DNA from: Microbulbifer pacificus
GTDB lineage: Bacteria; Pseudomonadota; Gammaproteobacteria; Pseudomonadales; Cellvibrionaceae
Direction of reading: 5' to 3'
DNA: 64,000 nucleotides
Assembly (NCBI RefSeq): GCF_002959965.1
Contig: NZ_PREV01000026.1
Location: 1,774,501-1,838,500 of the forward strand
Translations under genes and position numbers: made by a program
Shown: piece after piece, positions 1 through 8,955 of the stretch
Layout: each line of letters starts with the position of its first letter
How positions within the stretch are numbered: position 1 is the first letter of the stretch
Notes under the pieces: generated by a model
What the model was told of the DNA's origin: nothing
Databases searched by the model: none
Seen by the model: the letters and a program-made list of their open reading frames with translations, nothing else

Positions 1-1
1 C

Positions 2-493
2 ATTTCCGGCCTGAGTCTCGGGACCCTGCTGGTGGAGGCGGCGGTGCGCTCCGGTTCGCTGATTACCGCGCGCCTGGCGCTGGAGCAGAACCGCGAGGTA
101 TTTGCCATACCCGGTTCCATCCACAACCCGCTGGCGCGGGGCTGCCACCACATGATCAAGCACGGCGCCCATCTGGTGGAAACCAGCGGCGATATTGCCG
201 CGCAGCTCGGCGGCATGCTGTCGGGGATGGCAAGTCAGTCGGGCCTGTTCGACGAATCCACCGGGTGTGCACCGGAGCTCACTGAGGAACAGCGGAAGAT
301 CGTACATGCCCTCGGCGATGATCCGCGCAGTATCGAGCAACTGGCGGGGGACACTGGTGGCGAAACCGGCGATCTGATGGCGAGTCTGCTGTATCTGGAG
401 CTGGAAGGCTTGGTGGAGCAGATCCCCGGTGGCTATCAACTCACCGGCAGTGGCGCACGTGTCGCTTCTGCACTGATGACAGTACCAGGCTGA
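2..493 (+). CDS. dprA: DNA processing protein DprA (Smf), 3' part
   Basis: Only the last 163 codons are present; the frame is open from base 2 and the true start lies before the window. DprA binds incoming single-stranded DNA during natural transformation and loads RecA. The visible part begins inside the Rossmann-like domain (ISGLSLGTL, then EAAVRSGSLITARLALEQ and FAIPGSI), all typical DprA signatures. The last ~60 residues (after about base 290) look like the C-terminal winged-helix domain found in many DprA proteins. The dprA-tsaC-hemF-aroE order seen downstream supports the call. Confidence 0.95.
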   Translation: MSGLSLGTLLVEAAVRSGSLITARLALEQNREVFAIPGSIHNPLARGCHHMIKHGAHLVETSGDIAAQLGGMLSGMASQSGLFDESTGCAPELTEEQRKIVHALGDDPRSIEQLAGDTGGETGDLMASLLYLELEGLVEQIPGGYQLTGSGARVASALMTVPG

Positions 494-513
494 GGGCTTT
501 TCCTCTGTAGCCA

Positions 514-564
514 ATGGCTGATGGCTTCTAGTGGCTGAAGGCTCTCGGTGGCTGAAGGCTCTGG
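514..564. repeat. Three tandem copies of a 17-nt repeat
   Basis: Three directly adjacent 17-nt units lie between dprA and the sugar dehydrogenase gene: 514-530 (atggctgatggcttcta), 531-547 (gtggctgaaggctctcg) and 548-564 (gtggctgaaggctctgg). The last two differ at one base; the first is more diverged. It ends about 57 nt before the next start codon. No function can be read from it. Confidence 0.75.
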
Positions 565-621
565 CCGGATGACCAAAAAGCCGATAGGGTCACTCCTGTC
601 ATTTTCAGGGAGTGTCCATCC

Positions 622-1764
622 ATGGGGCCGTTCAAGCACCGCACATCATCGCGCCACACCTTCGCCGCGCTCGCCGGCACACTGGCACTGGTCTTTGCCG
701 CCGGCGCCAGTGCCAAAAAGGGCGATATTCATCTCGACAAACTGAAGCTGCCGGACGGTTTCAAGATTGAGGTTTACGCCAAAAACATTCCCAACGCCCG
801 CCATATGGTGCGCGGTGACAAGGGCACTCTGTTCGTGGGCTCCATGGGCGAGGGCAAGGTGTACGCGGTGCTGGACAGCGATGGCGACCAGAAGGCAGAC
901 GAGGTAAAAGTCATCGCCGAGGGACTCACCCGCCCCACCGGCGTCGCCTTCAGGGACGGCGACCTGTATGTCAGTGCCGTCACCAGCATCCTGCGTTTTG
1001 ACGATATTGAGTCGAGCCTCGATAACCCCCCGGCACCAGTTACCATCACCAGTCAGTTTCCGGACAAACACCACGGTTGGAAATACATCGCCTTCGGCCC
1101 CGATGGCTGGCTCTATGTGCCCATCGGCGCGCCGTGCAATATCTGCGATGAAGAAGATTACGCCAATATCCAGCGTCTCAAGATTGAGGGTGACAAGGTG
1201 GTGGCGACCGAGACCTGGGCGGAGGGAGTGCGCAATACCGTCGGCTTCACCTGGCACCCGGTCACCAAGGAGCTCTGGTTTACCGACAACGGCCGCGACA
1301 TGCTGGGAGACGATATACCGCCCTGCGAGCTGAACACCGCGCCGGTGGCGGGCAAGCACTTCGGCTATCCCTACTGCCACGGTGGCGACATCCTCGATCC
1401 GGAATTTGGAGGCGGCAAGCAGTGCAGCACCTATGTGCCGCCGGCACAGAAGCTCGGCCCGCATGTGGCGCCGCTGGGTGTAAAGTTCTACACCGGCAGC
1501 CAGTTCCCGGAAGCGTACAAAAATCAGATTTTCATCGCCGAGCACGGCTCCTGGAACCGCAGCAAGAAGATCGGCTACCGGGTGACGCAGGTGAGCCTGG
1601 ACAAGAACGGCAGGGCCACCGGCTACAAACCGTTTATCGAGGGCTGGTTACAGGATGAGGATGTGTGGGGCCGCCCGGTGGATGTGCTGGTGATGCCGGA
1701 CGGCGCGCTGCTGGTCTCTGACGACTACGCCGGTGCTATCTATCGGGTCAGTTACGAGGGTTGA
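622..1764 (+). CDS. PQQ-type sugar (sorbosone-like) dehydrogenase, exported
   Basis: 380 aa. A basic N-terminus and hydrophobic stretch ending ...AAGASA form a signal peptide, so the enzyme should be periplasmic. The body is a six-bladed beta-propeller of the soluble glucose/L-sorbosone dehydrogenase type: repeated blades with DGTL/DGDL turns, HHGWKYIAFGPDGWLYV near residue 150, FTDNGRDMLGDD near 230 and IFIAEHGSWNRS near 308. Family members oxidise aldoses with PQQ, but many paralogues are untested, so the substrate is unknown. The start ATG has GGGAG a few bases upstream. It is inserted between dprA and tsaC and its end overlaps the convergent rhombosortase gene by 13 nt. Confidence 0.8.
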   Translation: MGPFKHRTSSRHTFAALAGTLALVFAAGASAKKGDIHLDKLKLPDGFKIEVYAKNIPNARHMVRGDKGTLFVGSMGEGKVYAVLDSDGDQKADEVKVIAEGLTRPTGVAFRDGDLYVSAVTSILRFDDIESSLDNPPAPVTITSQFPDKHHGWKYIAFGPDGWLYVPIGAPCNICDEEDYANIQRLKIEGDKVVATETWAEGVRNTVGFTWHPVTKELWFTDNGRDMLGDDIPPCELNTAPVAGKHFGYPYCHGGDILDPEFGGGKQCSTYVPPAQKLGPHVAPLGVKFYTGSQFPEAYKNQIFIAEHGSWNRSKKIGYRVTQVSLDKNGRATGYKPFIEGWLQDEDVWGRPVDVLVMPDGALLVSDDYAGAIYRVSYEG

Positions 1765-2402
1765 ACCGTCGCGTCGCCGGACTTTTTGGCCGGGCCTGTC
1801 GTGTACAGCAGCGCCACCAGGCCGAGCACCGTTCCCGCCACCGACCCCCACAGGTGGCCATCCACCGCCACCGCTGCATTGATCATCTGCGCGGTGGCAT
1901 CGCTGGCGCCGTAAAGCTGTTCCCACCCCACCTTGATCCAGGTTCCCGCCACCAGCAGGTAACCGGTGCGCCAGCGCGCGCGGATATCCAGGCAGCCCCC
2001 CCAGATGATCAGCCCGTGCAGTACCCCGGAGAGGCCGACATAAACGTCGGTTTGCGGTGAAAACAGCAACAGACCGAGACCGGTGCCCAGCGCCACCGCG
2101 GCGGTGGTGACCACAAAACGTCCAACGCGATAATGTGGGCCGTGAAGAATCCACAGTAACAGGAGACCAGCGCCGTTCAACAGCAGGTGTTGCAGATTGG
2201 TGTGGGGCAGGTGTCCGCTGACCAGCCGCCAGAATTCTCCGCCCGCAATCGCGCGGTGATCGTACTCGAGCAGCGGTGTCAGCACCGGCGCCATCAGCCA
2301 GCAGCCCAGCACGGCGGCAAACAGCAGTAGCGGTCCACCGAGGCCCTGCTGTCTGAGCAACACGCGGCCTATATGCAAAAAAGGTGCTGGCATGGAGTAC
2401 AT
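1752..2402 (-). CDS. rrtA: Rhombosortase (rhomboid-family intramembrane serine protease)
   Basis: About 216 aa from the ATG at 2402; a GTG at 2435 or ATG at 2393 are alternatives and none has a clear ribosome-binding site. The protein is a compact six-helix rhomboid. Visible motifs are HTNLQHLLLN, the catalytic-serine motif GLSGVLHG and the histidine in VDGHLWGSVAG. This reduced form matches rhombosortases, which process proteins carrying a GlyGly-CTERM tail in bacteria with type II secretion. No GlyGly-CTERM protein was recognised in the window; the adjacent sugar dehydrogenase ends without such a tail. It converges with that gene (13-nt overlap). Confidence 0.85.
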   Translation of the reverse strand: MYSMPAPFLHIGRVLLRQQGLGGPLLLFAAVLGCWLMAPVLTPLLEYDHRAIAGGEFWRLVSGHLPHTNLQHLLLNGAGLLLLWILHGPHYRVGRFVVTTAAVALGTGLGLLLFSPQTDVYVGLSGVLHGLIIWGGCLDIRARWRTGYLLVAGTWIKVGWEQLYGASDATAQMINAAVAVDGHLWGSVAGTVLGLVALLYTTGPAKKSGDATVQPS

Positions 2403-2666
2403 CTGTCGCTGTGTAAAGTTTGCGCAGTATCCCACACTGGGATACCCGGGTCAGCTGCAAAGTGCGGTTGTCCGGCGATCAGGTCGATCCCGGCAGTGGG
2501 CCGGGCCCGGGGCGGTTCGCATGCCCCGGCAGCCTTGTCTAGGCTGGTACTATCCGATACATTGCGGCGCTCCCCGAGAGCTGCGCTGTCGCCGGATTAC
2601 TGCGCCACAAGACCCGAAAGAGTCCCGCCCTTGTCAAAAAACAACCCCCCAACAAGTAACGTTCGA

Positions 2667-3233
2667 ATGGTGCACGGCGCCGGCCTCACTATGGCTACCG
2701 CTGTGCGCGTGCTGGCCGCCGGTGGGGTGATCGCGCATCCAACCGAATCCGTATGGGGTCTCGCGTGTGACCCCGCCAATCCAGAAGCCGTCGCCCGTCT
2801 GCTCAGGCTCAAGAATCGTCCGCTGGAAAAAGGGCTGATTCTGGTAACCGGCGATGTAAAGCATTTCTCTGATCTGCTGCACAACCTGTCCGGCGATCAG
2901 CGTGCGCGTATTGACGCCACCTGGCCGGGGCCAGTCACCTGGCTGGTGCCACATTTCGATCAGGTGCCGCCCTGGGTGACGGGTATCCACCACAGTGTGG
3001 CCCTGCGTCACACCGCACACCCGTTTACCGCGGCGTTGTCGCGGGCGTTTGGTGGCCCCATCGTGTCCACGTCCGCCAACCCCACCGGCAGTCAGCCGGC
3101 GCGGCACAAGTTTCAGGTGCTGCGTTATTTCGGGGATGAGCTGGATTTTGTCGGCGGCGGCAATACCGGCGGACGCGCATCGCCCAGTGAGATCCGCGAT
3201 GCCGCCAGTGGACGGATTGTGCGCGCTGGCTGA
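2667..3233 (+). CDS. tsaC: Threonylcarbamoyl-AMP synthase (Sua5/YciO/YrdC family)
   Basis: 188 aa, close to E. coli TsaC (about 190). TsaC makes threonylcarbamoyl-AMP from threonine, bicarbonate and ATP for the universal t6A37 modification of ANN-decoding tRNAs. Family motifs are visible: AHPTESVWGLACDP near the N-terminus, LKNRPLEKGLIL (the K/R-rich nucleotide site), WPGPVTW, VALRHTAHP and STSANPTG. The ATG at 2667 was chosen because the helix before the PTE motif then has the usual length; an in-frame TTG at 2631 preceded by AAAGAG is possible. It sits directly before hemF, as in Pseudomonas. Confidence 0.93.
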   Translation: MVHGAGLTMATAVRVLAAGGVIAHPTESVWGLACDPANPEAVARLLRLKNRPLEKGLILVTGDVKHFSDLLHNLSGDQRARIDATWPGPVTWLVPHFDQVPPWVTGIHHSVALRHTAHPFTAALSRAFGGPIVSTSANPTGSQPARHKFQVLRYFGDELDFVGGGNTGGRASPSEIRDAASGRIVRAG

Positions 3234-3262
3234 GTCGCGCTCGTTTGTGATCGATGATCTAA

Positions 3263-4207
<945 letters not shown>

Positions 4208-4304
4208 AAGTTTAACTAATCCTGCGGCGGTGCCACTGCCGGGTGGGCCTTTGCTTCACGTTCAGTGGTATTTTTCTGAGTAGTATTTTTTCAAGGAAAT
4301 CGCC

Positions 4305-4745
4305 ATGCGCAAGGCTCGTCTGGAAGACATCAACAAACTGTTCCTGGAATACCGCCGCCTGTTTGAAGCGCGCGATGCAGATAACATCGCAGACTTCTAT
4401 CGCTTCCCCATTCACTACTATTTTTCCGATGGCAAAAAATCCGAACTCAGCCGCGATTACTTTATCGGCCGAGTGAAAAAACTTCTTAACCTATATACAA
4501 AGCTTGGTGTAAACCAGATCGTCGGTGCGGTGACCGATGTGATTGAACTGAATGAAAACACCAGCCTTGCAACCCTGAACTGGGTGCTTCTGAATACCAG
4601 CGGGGACAAACCGAAGCAGGTCTACAGTGCAATTACCCGATATATCGTGTCCGAATATGGGGCTGAATTGAGAATTGATGGATTGATTGGGGTGGATGAG
4701 ACTCGGAAGTTGAAGCAGTCTCTAAATTTTTACAACCGGCAGTAA
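4305..4745 (+). CDS. Small NTF2-like protein of unknown function
   Basis: 146 aa with a good ribosome-binding site (AAGGAA at about 4293-4298). The opening (helix with LFLEYRRLFEARDADNIADFYRFPIHYY split across two helices) followed by a strand-rich half resembles the NTF2/SnoaL-like cone fold, usually a ligand or dimerisation scaffold. No catalytic residue can be assigned. It is inserted with the next gene between hemF and aroE, normally close neighbours, and both genes are visibly richer in A and T than their surroundings, suggesting a later insertion. Function unknown. Confidence 0.7.
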   Translation: MRKARLEDINKLFLEYRRLFEARDADNIADFYRFPIHYYFSDGKKSELSRDYFIGRVKKLLNLYTKLGVNQIVGAVTDVIELNENTSLATLNWVLLNTSGDKPKQVYSAITRYIVSEYGAELRIDGLIGVDETRKLKQSLNFYNRQ

Positions 4746-4761
4746 AAATAAACAGGGGATA

Positions 4762-5439
4762 ATGATAATGAACAAATTGATAGTAACGCTTATTTTAATG
4801 TTGGTCGTTTCTGTGGGCGGCGCTGTTTATGGGTATGTGCAATTTTCATATAAGCTGGATCGGGCGGAAGAGCTGGTAAAGCAGGAGCGGGACCTGCGTA
4901 AAATCAATGTAAAAAATTCCATGCTCACTAACGTAACGGAGTTCGTGTTTACGAAAATCACCAATCAATACACCTATTATTACGATACGAGCTTTGTCAC
5001 GGGGTTGACGCAACTATGGGGAGGAGACAAGGTCCGGATTGTGTATGAATGGCCCTACACATTCAGTTTTGGAGTGAAAATTCCTGACGGCTGGAACTGG
5101 TGCCCGAAAGAGGTCGATGGAAAACCCGGCTTTGTCAGCGTGCAGGCTCCAAAGCCTTCACTCATCAGCAAAAATGATCCGAGTCCGAAATATCTGAAGG
5201 TGATAAAGGCGCCGAGCCATCGAGTCAATGACGAAACGGTATCCGAGCAGATCAATGAAATTGCCAAAAAAAGAATAGAGGAAGATGCAGAGAGTTATCT
5301 TCAGGCGGAGAGCGTTTCAAAAAATATTTCTCTGGCCTTTTCCAAGCATCTGCAGGACATATTAAATATGGCGCATGCCAACTCCAATCCTGTGGCCGGT
5401 GTCGAGATTGAATTTGTGGATGACAACAGCTGCGGTTAA
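4762..5439 (+). CDS. Membrane-anchored protein of unknown function
   Basis: 225 aa, starting 16 nt after the previous gene (ATG at 4762 or the second ATG at 4768), with CAGGGG upstream. One N-terminal hydrophobic helix (residues ~5-27) is followed by a charged coiled-coil-like stretch (DRAEELVKQERDLRK) and a soluble domain with many aromatic residues (NQYTYYYDTSF, VYEWPYTFSFGVKIP). This fits a periplasmic domain held by a signal anchor. No family was recognised. Base composition is AT-richer than the flanking hemF and aroE. It is probably co-transcribed with the NTF2-like gene. Confidence 0.7.
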   Translation: MIMNKLIVTLILMLVVSVGGAVYGYVQFSYKLDRAEELVKQERDLRKINVKNSMLTNVTEFVFTKITNQYTYYYDTSFVTGLTQLWGGDKVRIVYEWPYTFSFGVKIPDGWNWCPKEVDGKPGFVSVQAPKPSLISKNDPSPKYLKVIKAPSHRVNDETVSEQINEIAKKRIEEDAESYLQAESVSKNISLAFSKHLQDILNMAHANSNPVAGVEIEFVDDNSCG

Positions 5440-5492
5440 GGCTGCGGGTTGTATTTTCTGGCTGCCGCGTAACGAGAAGGGGTGAATGCAGC

Positions 5493-6335
5493 GTGATTGA
5501 CAGATATGCCGTGATAGGCAACCCCATCAAGCAATCCATGTCACCGGTGATACACACTGCCTTTGCCAAAGAGACCCGTCAGGATCTGGAATACGGCAAA
5601 CTCTTTGCGGAGGTAGATGGTTTCAAGGCGGTGGTGGATGAATTTTTTTCCGCAGGTGCCAAAGGACTGAATGTCACGGCGCCGTTCAAACTGGATGCGT
5701 TTGAATACGCCGATGAGCTCACCGCGCGCGCGCGTACCGCGGGTGCGGTGAACACTCTGGCGCGGCAGCCCGATGGGACGCTCCTGGGTGACAATACCGA
5801 TGGGCCGGGGCTGGTATCGGATATTCGCGATCACCTGGGTTGGACCATTGCGGGCAAGAGGGTGCTGGTGCTGGGTGCCGGCGGTGCTACCCGAGGCACC
5901 CTGTTGCCGCTGCTGAACCAGAAACCGGCACTGTTACATATCGCTAACCGCACCGGGTCCAAGGCGCAACAGCTGGCGGAAGACTTTGCGACCTACGGCA
6001 ATCTGACCGCTGGTGGATTGGACGATATTCCCGCGGGCTTCGAGCTGATCATCAACGCCAGCGCTGCGGGTCTGTCTGGCGAGCGTCCGCAGATTGCTGA
6101 GACCGTGATTGGAGCCGATTGTTGTGCTTACGACATGGTGTACGGCGCCGAACCCACGGTCTTTATGCGCTGGGCGGCGCCACTGGGAGCGAAAACCGCC
6201 GATGGCCTGGGTATGCTGGTGGGGCAGGCGGCCGAGGCGTTTGCCCTGTGGCGCGGCGTGCGGCCTTCGGTGGCACCGGTGTTGGCGATGTTGCGGGACG
6301 AGCTGCGCCGCAAACAAAATGAAAAAGGCCGCTGA
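5493..6335 (+). CDS. aroE: Shikimate dehydrogenase (NADP+)
   Basis: 280 aa, reducing 3-dehydroshikimate to shikimate with NADPH in aromatic amino acid synthesis. The substrate-binding SMSPVIH is at residues ~15-21. The catalytic lysine is K66 in NVTAPFK, the aspartate lies in NTDGPGL, and the NADP-binding loop is LGAGGATRG near 127. The start is GTG at 5493 with GAGAAGGGG about 10 nt upstream, giving the usual N-terminus DRYAVIGNPIKQS. It follows the hemF region as in Pseudomonas. Confidence 0.97.
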   Translation: MIDRYAVIGNPIKQSMSPVIHTAFAKETRQDLEYGKLFAEVDGFKAVVDEFFSAGAKGLNVTAPFKLDAFEYADELTARARTAGAVNTLARQPDGTLLGDNTDGPGLVSDIRDHLGWTIAGKRVLVLGAGGATRGTLLPLLNQKPALLHIANRTGSKAQQLAEDFATYGNLTAGGLDDIPAGFELIINASAAGLSGERPQIAETVIGADCCAYDMVYGAEPTVFMRWAAPLGAKTADGLGMLVGQAAEAFALWRGVRPSVAPVLAMLRDELRRKQNEKGR

Positions 6336-6772
6336 GCCCGCCAGCCCGAATCATTCCGACCTTTAGTGGGCTGTTGAAAAACAGCCTGCTGAACCGGGCG
6401 TCGGATGGCCTTTTTCAACAGCCTGTTAATACTCTTCAATACATCGTGGTCACGGGCAGGTGCTGTGACCACCGCGCCACACTATCGTTTCCGAGGCACA
6501 AGCCGCACAGAGCCGCTACATCCGCGCGAAGATCCGGCCGGCCCGGCCCCCGAACGCTGGAAAACGCGGCTAAATCTGGCGGAAAGCCCCGTACTGCGTG
6601 CTTTCTCGCTGAGTTTTGGTATCCTCACGCCCCTAATTTTTGGGCCCGGTCGGCGTTTACTGTCGTTTACGGCCAGGCGAGATAGGCGAGGCCCCGTTTT
6701 CGCGGGCCCTTTCCCGCTGCCAACGGCGATTTCCGATCCCGCAGCACCGGCGAACACTGGAGTTATCCACAA
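6336..6772 (+). other. aroE-purE intergenic region with a switch-like hairpin
   Basis: No convincing gene lies in these 437 nt. Just after aroE, GGCTGTT (6369-6375) and AACAGCC (6380-6386) form a perfect 7-bp stem closed by a GAAA tetraloop. The same left side extended to 13 nt (6369-6381) is also perfectly complementary to 6411-6423, so the two pairings exclude each other. The element may end aroE transcription, although no long T run follows. The purE promoter presumably lies downstream; no PurR-type operator was recognised. Confidence 0.55.
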
Positions 6773-7264
6773 GTGAAACAGCTTCCCTTTGAGAAAGTCA
6801 CCATCGTCATGGGCTCCCAGTCCGACTGGCCGACCATGCAGATGGCGACCAAGCCCCTCACCGAGCTGGGAGTCCCTTTTGCCACTGCAGTGGTTTCCGC
6901 CCACCGTACGCCTCAGCGCATGGTGGAGTTTGCCACCACCGCTCATGAGCGCGGCACCAAGGTGATCATTGCCGGCGCCGGCGGCTCCGCGCATCTGCCG
7001 GGTATGATTGCGGCCATGACCCCGCTGCCGGTGATCGGCGTGCCGGTGGAAAGCAAATTCATGACGGGTATGGACAGCCTGCTGTCCATCGTCCAGATGC
7101 CCAAGGGCGTGGCCGTGGCCACCCAGGCTGTGGGTCAGTCCGGTGCCTACAATGCGGGGCTGATGGCGGCGCAGATGCTGTCCCTGTCTGACCCGGAGCT
7201 GCAGAAACGCCTGATCGCGTGGCGTGAAAGCCAGAGCGCCGGCGTGCCGTTCGAAGTGGAATAA
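6773..7264 (+). CDS. purE: N5-carboxyaminoimidazole ribonucleotide mutase (PurE, class I)
   Basis: 163 aa. It converts N5-CAIR, made by PurK, to CAIR in de novo purine synthesis. Class I hallmarks are [35 protein letters not shown] and [22 protein letters not shown]. The start is GTG at 6773, giving a typical short N-terminus. The presence of purK 42 nt downstream confirms the two-enzyme bacterial route. Confidence 0.97.
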   Translation: MKQLPFEKVTIVMGSQSDWPTMQMATKPLTELGVPFATAVVSAHRTPQRMVEFATTAHERGTKVIIAGAGGSAHLPGMIAAMTPLPVIGVPVESKFMTGMDSLLSIVQMPKGVAVATQAVGQSGAYNAGLMAAQMLSLSDPELQKRLIAWRESQSAGVPFEVE

Positions 7265-7306
7265 GGCTGGCCAGCGAAGACGGAAGCATTCAGAGGTATA
7301 CCGGAA

Positions 7307-8422
7307 ATGACAGCGAGACGAGTAGGTATTGTCGGTTGCGGCCAGCTGGCGCAAATGATGGCTCAGGAAGCGCGCCCGCTGGGCATCGAGTTCAGTTTTC
7401 TGGCGGAAGGCGGTGAGAACACCACCTGCGTGGAAGGGCTGGGCAACGTTGTTCACATTGCCGAAGGGGCGGAAATCGCAGACCTTTACAAAGCCATGGG
7501 GGAGCCCGAAGTGATCACCGCGGAGCGCGAGGGTGTGTCCGCGGAGCTCCTGCGCGCGCTGGAAAAATTCTGCCCGGTGTACCCGCGCCCGGATGCATTT
7601 GAAAAAACCCAGCACCGCCTGCGGGAAAAAACCGCGATCACCGCTGCCGGCCTGCCGGTAGCGCCTTTCCGCCCGGCCAACAATTACGCCGAAATCTGTG
7701 CGGCCGTCAAAGAGCTGGGTTACCCGTCGTTTATCAAAAGTTGTGAAAACGGCTACGACGGCAAGAATCAGTGGCGAGTGGACAGCGACGAAGATCTCGC
7801 CGCAATCGCCGATGATGTCCCCGCGTCAGAATATGTGGTGGAAAAGGGCATTCATTTTTCCCGCGAAGTTTCCCTGATCGGCGCCCGCACTGCCGACGGT
7901 GCCGTGGTGACCTATCCGCTGGCCGAGAACGATCACTACAGGGGCACCCTGCTGGTTTCCACCGCGCCGGCGCCACATGTCAGTGAAGAGCTGCAGCACA
8001 CCGCCGAAACCTACCTGGCCACGCTGATGAACGCCTGGGATTATGTTGGCGTGCTGGCGATGGAATGCTTCGTCACCGACGATGGCCTGCTGATCAACGA
8101 GCTGGCCCCGCGGGTGCACAACAGCGGTCACTGGACCCTGGCCGGTGCCAAAACCAGCCAGTTCGCCAACCATGTGCGTGCCATTCTCGGCATGCCGCTG
8201 GGCGAAACCGGCTGCGATCGCGTGGCGGTGATGATCAATATGCTGGGTGTGGACAAAAAGCCTGCGCTGCAAAATGAAGGTGTCTGGTCCTACGGCAAGG
8301 AACTGCGTCCGGGCCGCAAAATGGGTCACGTGATTCTGCTGGACGAAACCCAGGACAGGCTGGCCACCCGCATCGACAGTATGCTGGAAGAACTCTACGG
8401 CCCCAGCAAACGCCCCGCCTGA
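7307..8422 (+). CDS. purK: N5-carboxyaminoimidazole ribonucleotide synthase (PurK)
   Basis: 371 aa ATP-grasp enzyme that makes N5-CAIR from AIR, ATP and bicarbonate. The N-terminal domain has GIVGCGQLAQMMAQEA; the ATP-grasp core contains SFIKSCENGYDGKNQW, the acidic metal/ATP residues in VLAMECFVTDDGLLINELAPRVHNS (two blocks) and the HWTLAGAKTSQF region. GAGG lies upstream of the ATG. It is in an operon with purE. Confidence 0.96.
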   Translation: MTARRVGIVGCGQLAQMMAQEARPLGIEFSFLAEGGENTTCVEGLGNVVHIAEGAEIADLYKAMGEPEVITAEREGVSAELLRALEKFCPVYPRPDAFEKTQHRLREKTAITAAGLPVAPFRPANNYAEICAAVKELGYPSFIKSCENGYDGKNQWRVDSDEDLAAIADDVPASEYVVEKGIHFSREVSLIGARTADGAVVTYPLAENDHYRGTLLVSTAPAPHVSEELQHTAETYLATLMNAWDYVGVLAMECFVTDDGLLINELAPRVHNSGHWTLAGAKTSQFANHVRAILGMPLGETGCDRVAVMINMLGVDKKPALQNEGVWSYGKELRPGRKMGHVILLDETQDRLATRIDSMLEELYGPSKRPA

Positions 8423-8476
8423 TATTCAAACCCGTTAGCGGTCTTTTCTTTTCGTTCTGGCATACTTCTCCCATGT

Positions 8477-8502
8477 CCCCGTCAGGAAATTTCCTGGCGG
8501 GG
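8477..8502. terminator. Near-perfect palindromic hairpin after purK
   Basis: CCCCGTCAGGAAA at 8477-8489 faces TTTCCTGGCGGGG at 8490-8502, complementary apart from one T-G pair. It lies between the purK stop and the next start. No clean T run follows, so it may be a weak terminator or an RNA-stabilising hairpin. Confidence 0.5.
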
Positions 8503-8524
8503 TGCGAAAAACCGGGGGATGTAC

Positions 8525-8926
8525 ATGCGCGAATTTATCAAAAATCTTTCCATCTGTTTTGCCGCCGGCGGCGTGGCCGGTTTAGGGTATGCGCTCGGGC
8601 TTTGGGCGCTGGGTCACTACGGCATTACCCGCGCGCTGTCGGTCGATATCGCGCCACATCTTTCCAATGCATACATTTACCAGCGTGTGGTGTGGGGCGG
8701 TATCTGCGGGCTGATTTTCCTGCTGCCATGGCGCAAGAGCTGGATCACCCGCGGCCTTCTGCTCTCCCTGATTCCCGCCGGAATTCTGCTGCTGGTGTTG
8801 CTGCCAATGCACGGTCTCGGCATCGGGGCGCTGGCGCTCGGGACCCTGACGCCGTTGGTGATCATTCTGGCCTGTGCCGCAGGTGGCATTGCCGGGTCCG
8901 GATGGCTCAGGGCGCAGGGAAAATAA
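8525..8926 (+). CDS. Small integral membrane protein, unknown function
   Basis: 133 aa from the ATG at 8525, which has GGGGG six bases upstream; an in-frame ATG at 8519 overlaps that motif and is less likely. Four hydrophobic segments are visible (about residues 8-28, 50-68, 76-95 and 100-122) with Gly/Ala-rich packing at the end. No polar catalytic motif. It is followed 29 nt later by a LysR regulator on the same strand. No family assigned. Confidence 0.65.
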   Translation: MREFIKNLSICFAAGGVAGLGYALGLWALGHYGITRALSVDIAPHLSNAYIYQRVVWGGICGLIFLLPWRKSWITRGLLLSLIPAGILLLVLLPMHGLGIGALALGTLTPLVIILACAAGGIAGSGWLRAQGK

Positions 8927-8955
8927 TTTTTTAGAAGTGGCAGGGAGCCAGCCGG

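Noticed and set aside
6405-6776. 123-codon frame before purE
   Set aside because: Pro/Arg-rich with no ribosome-binding site, and overlaps the hairpin element; looks non-coding.
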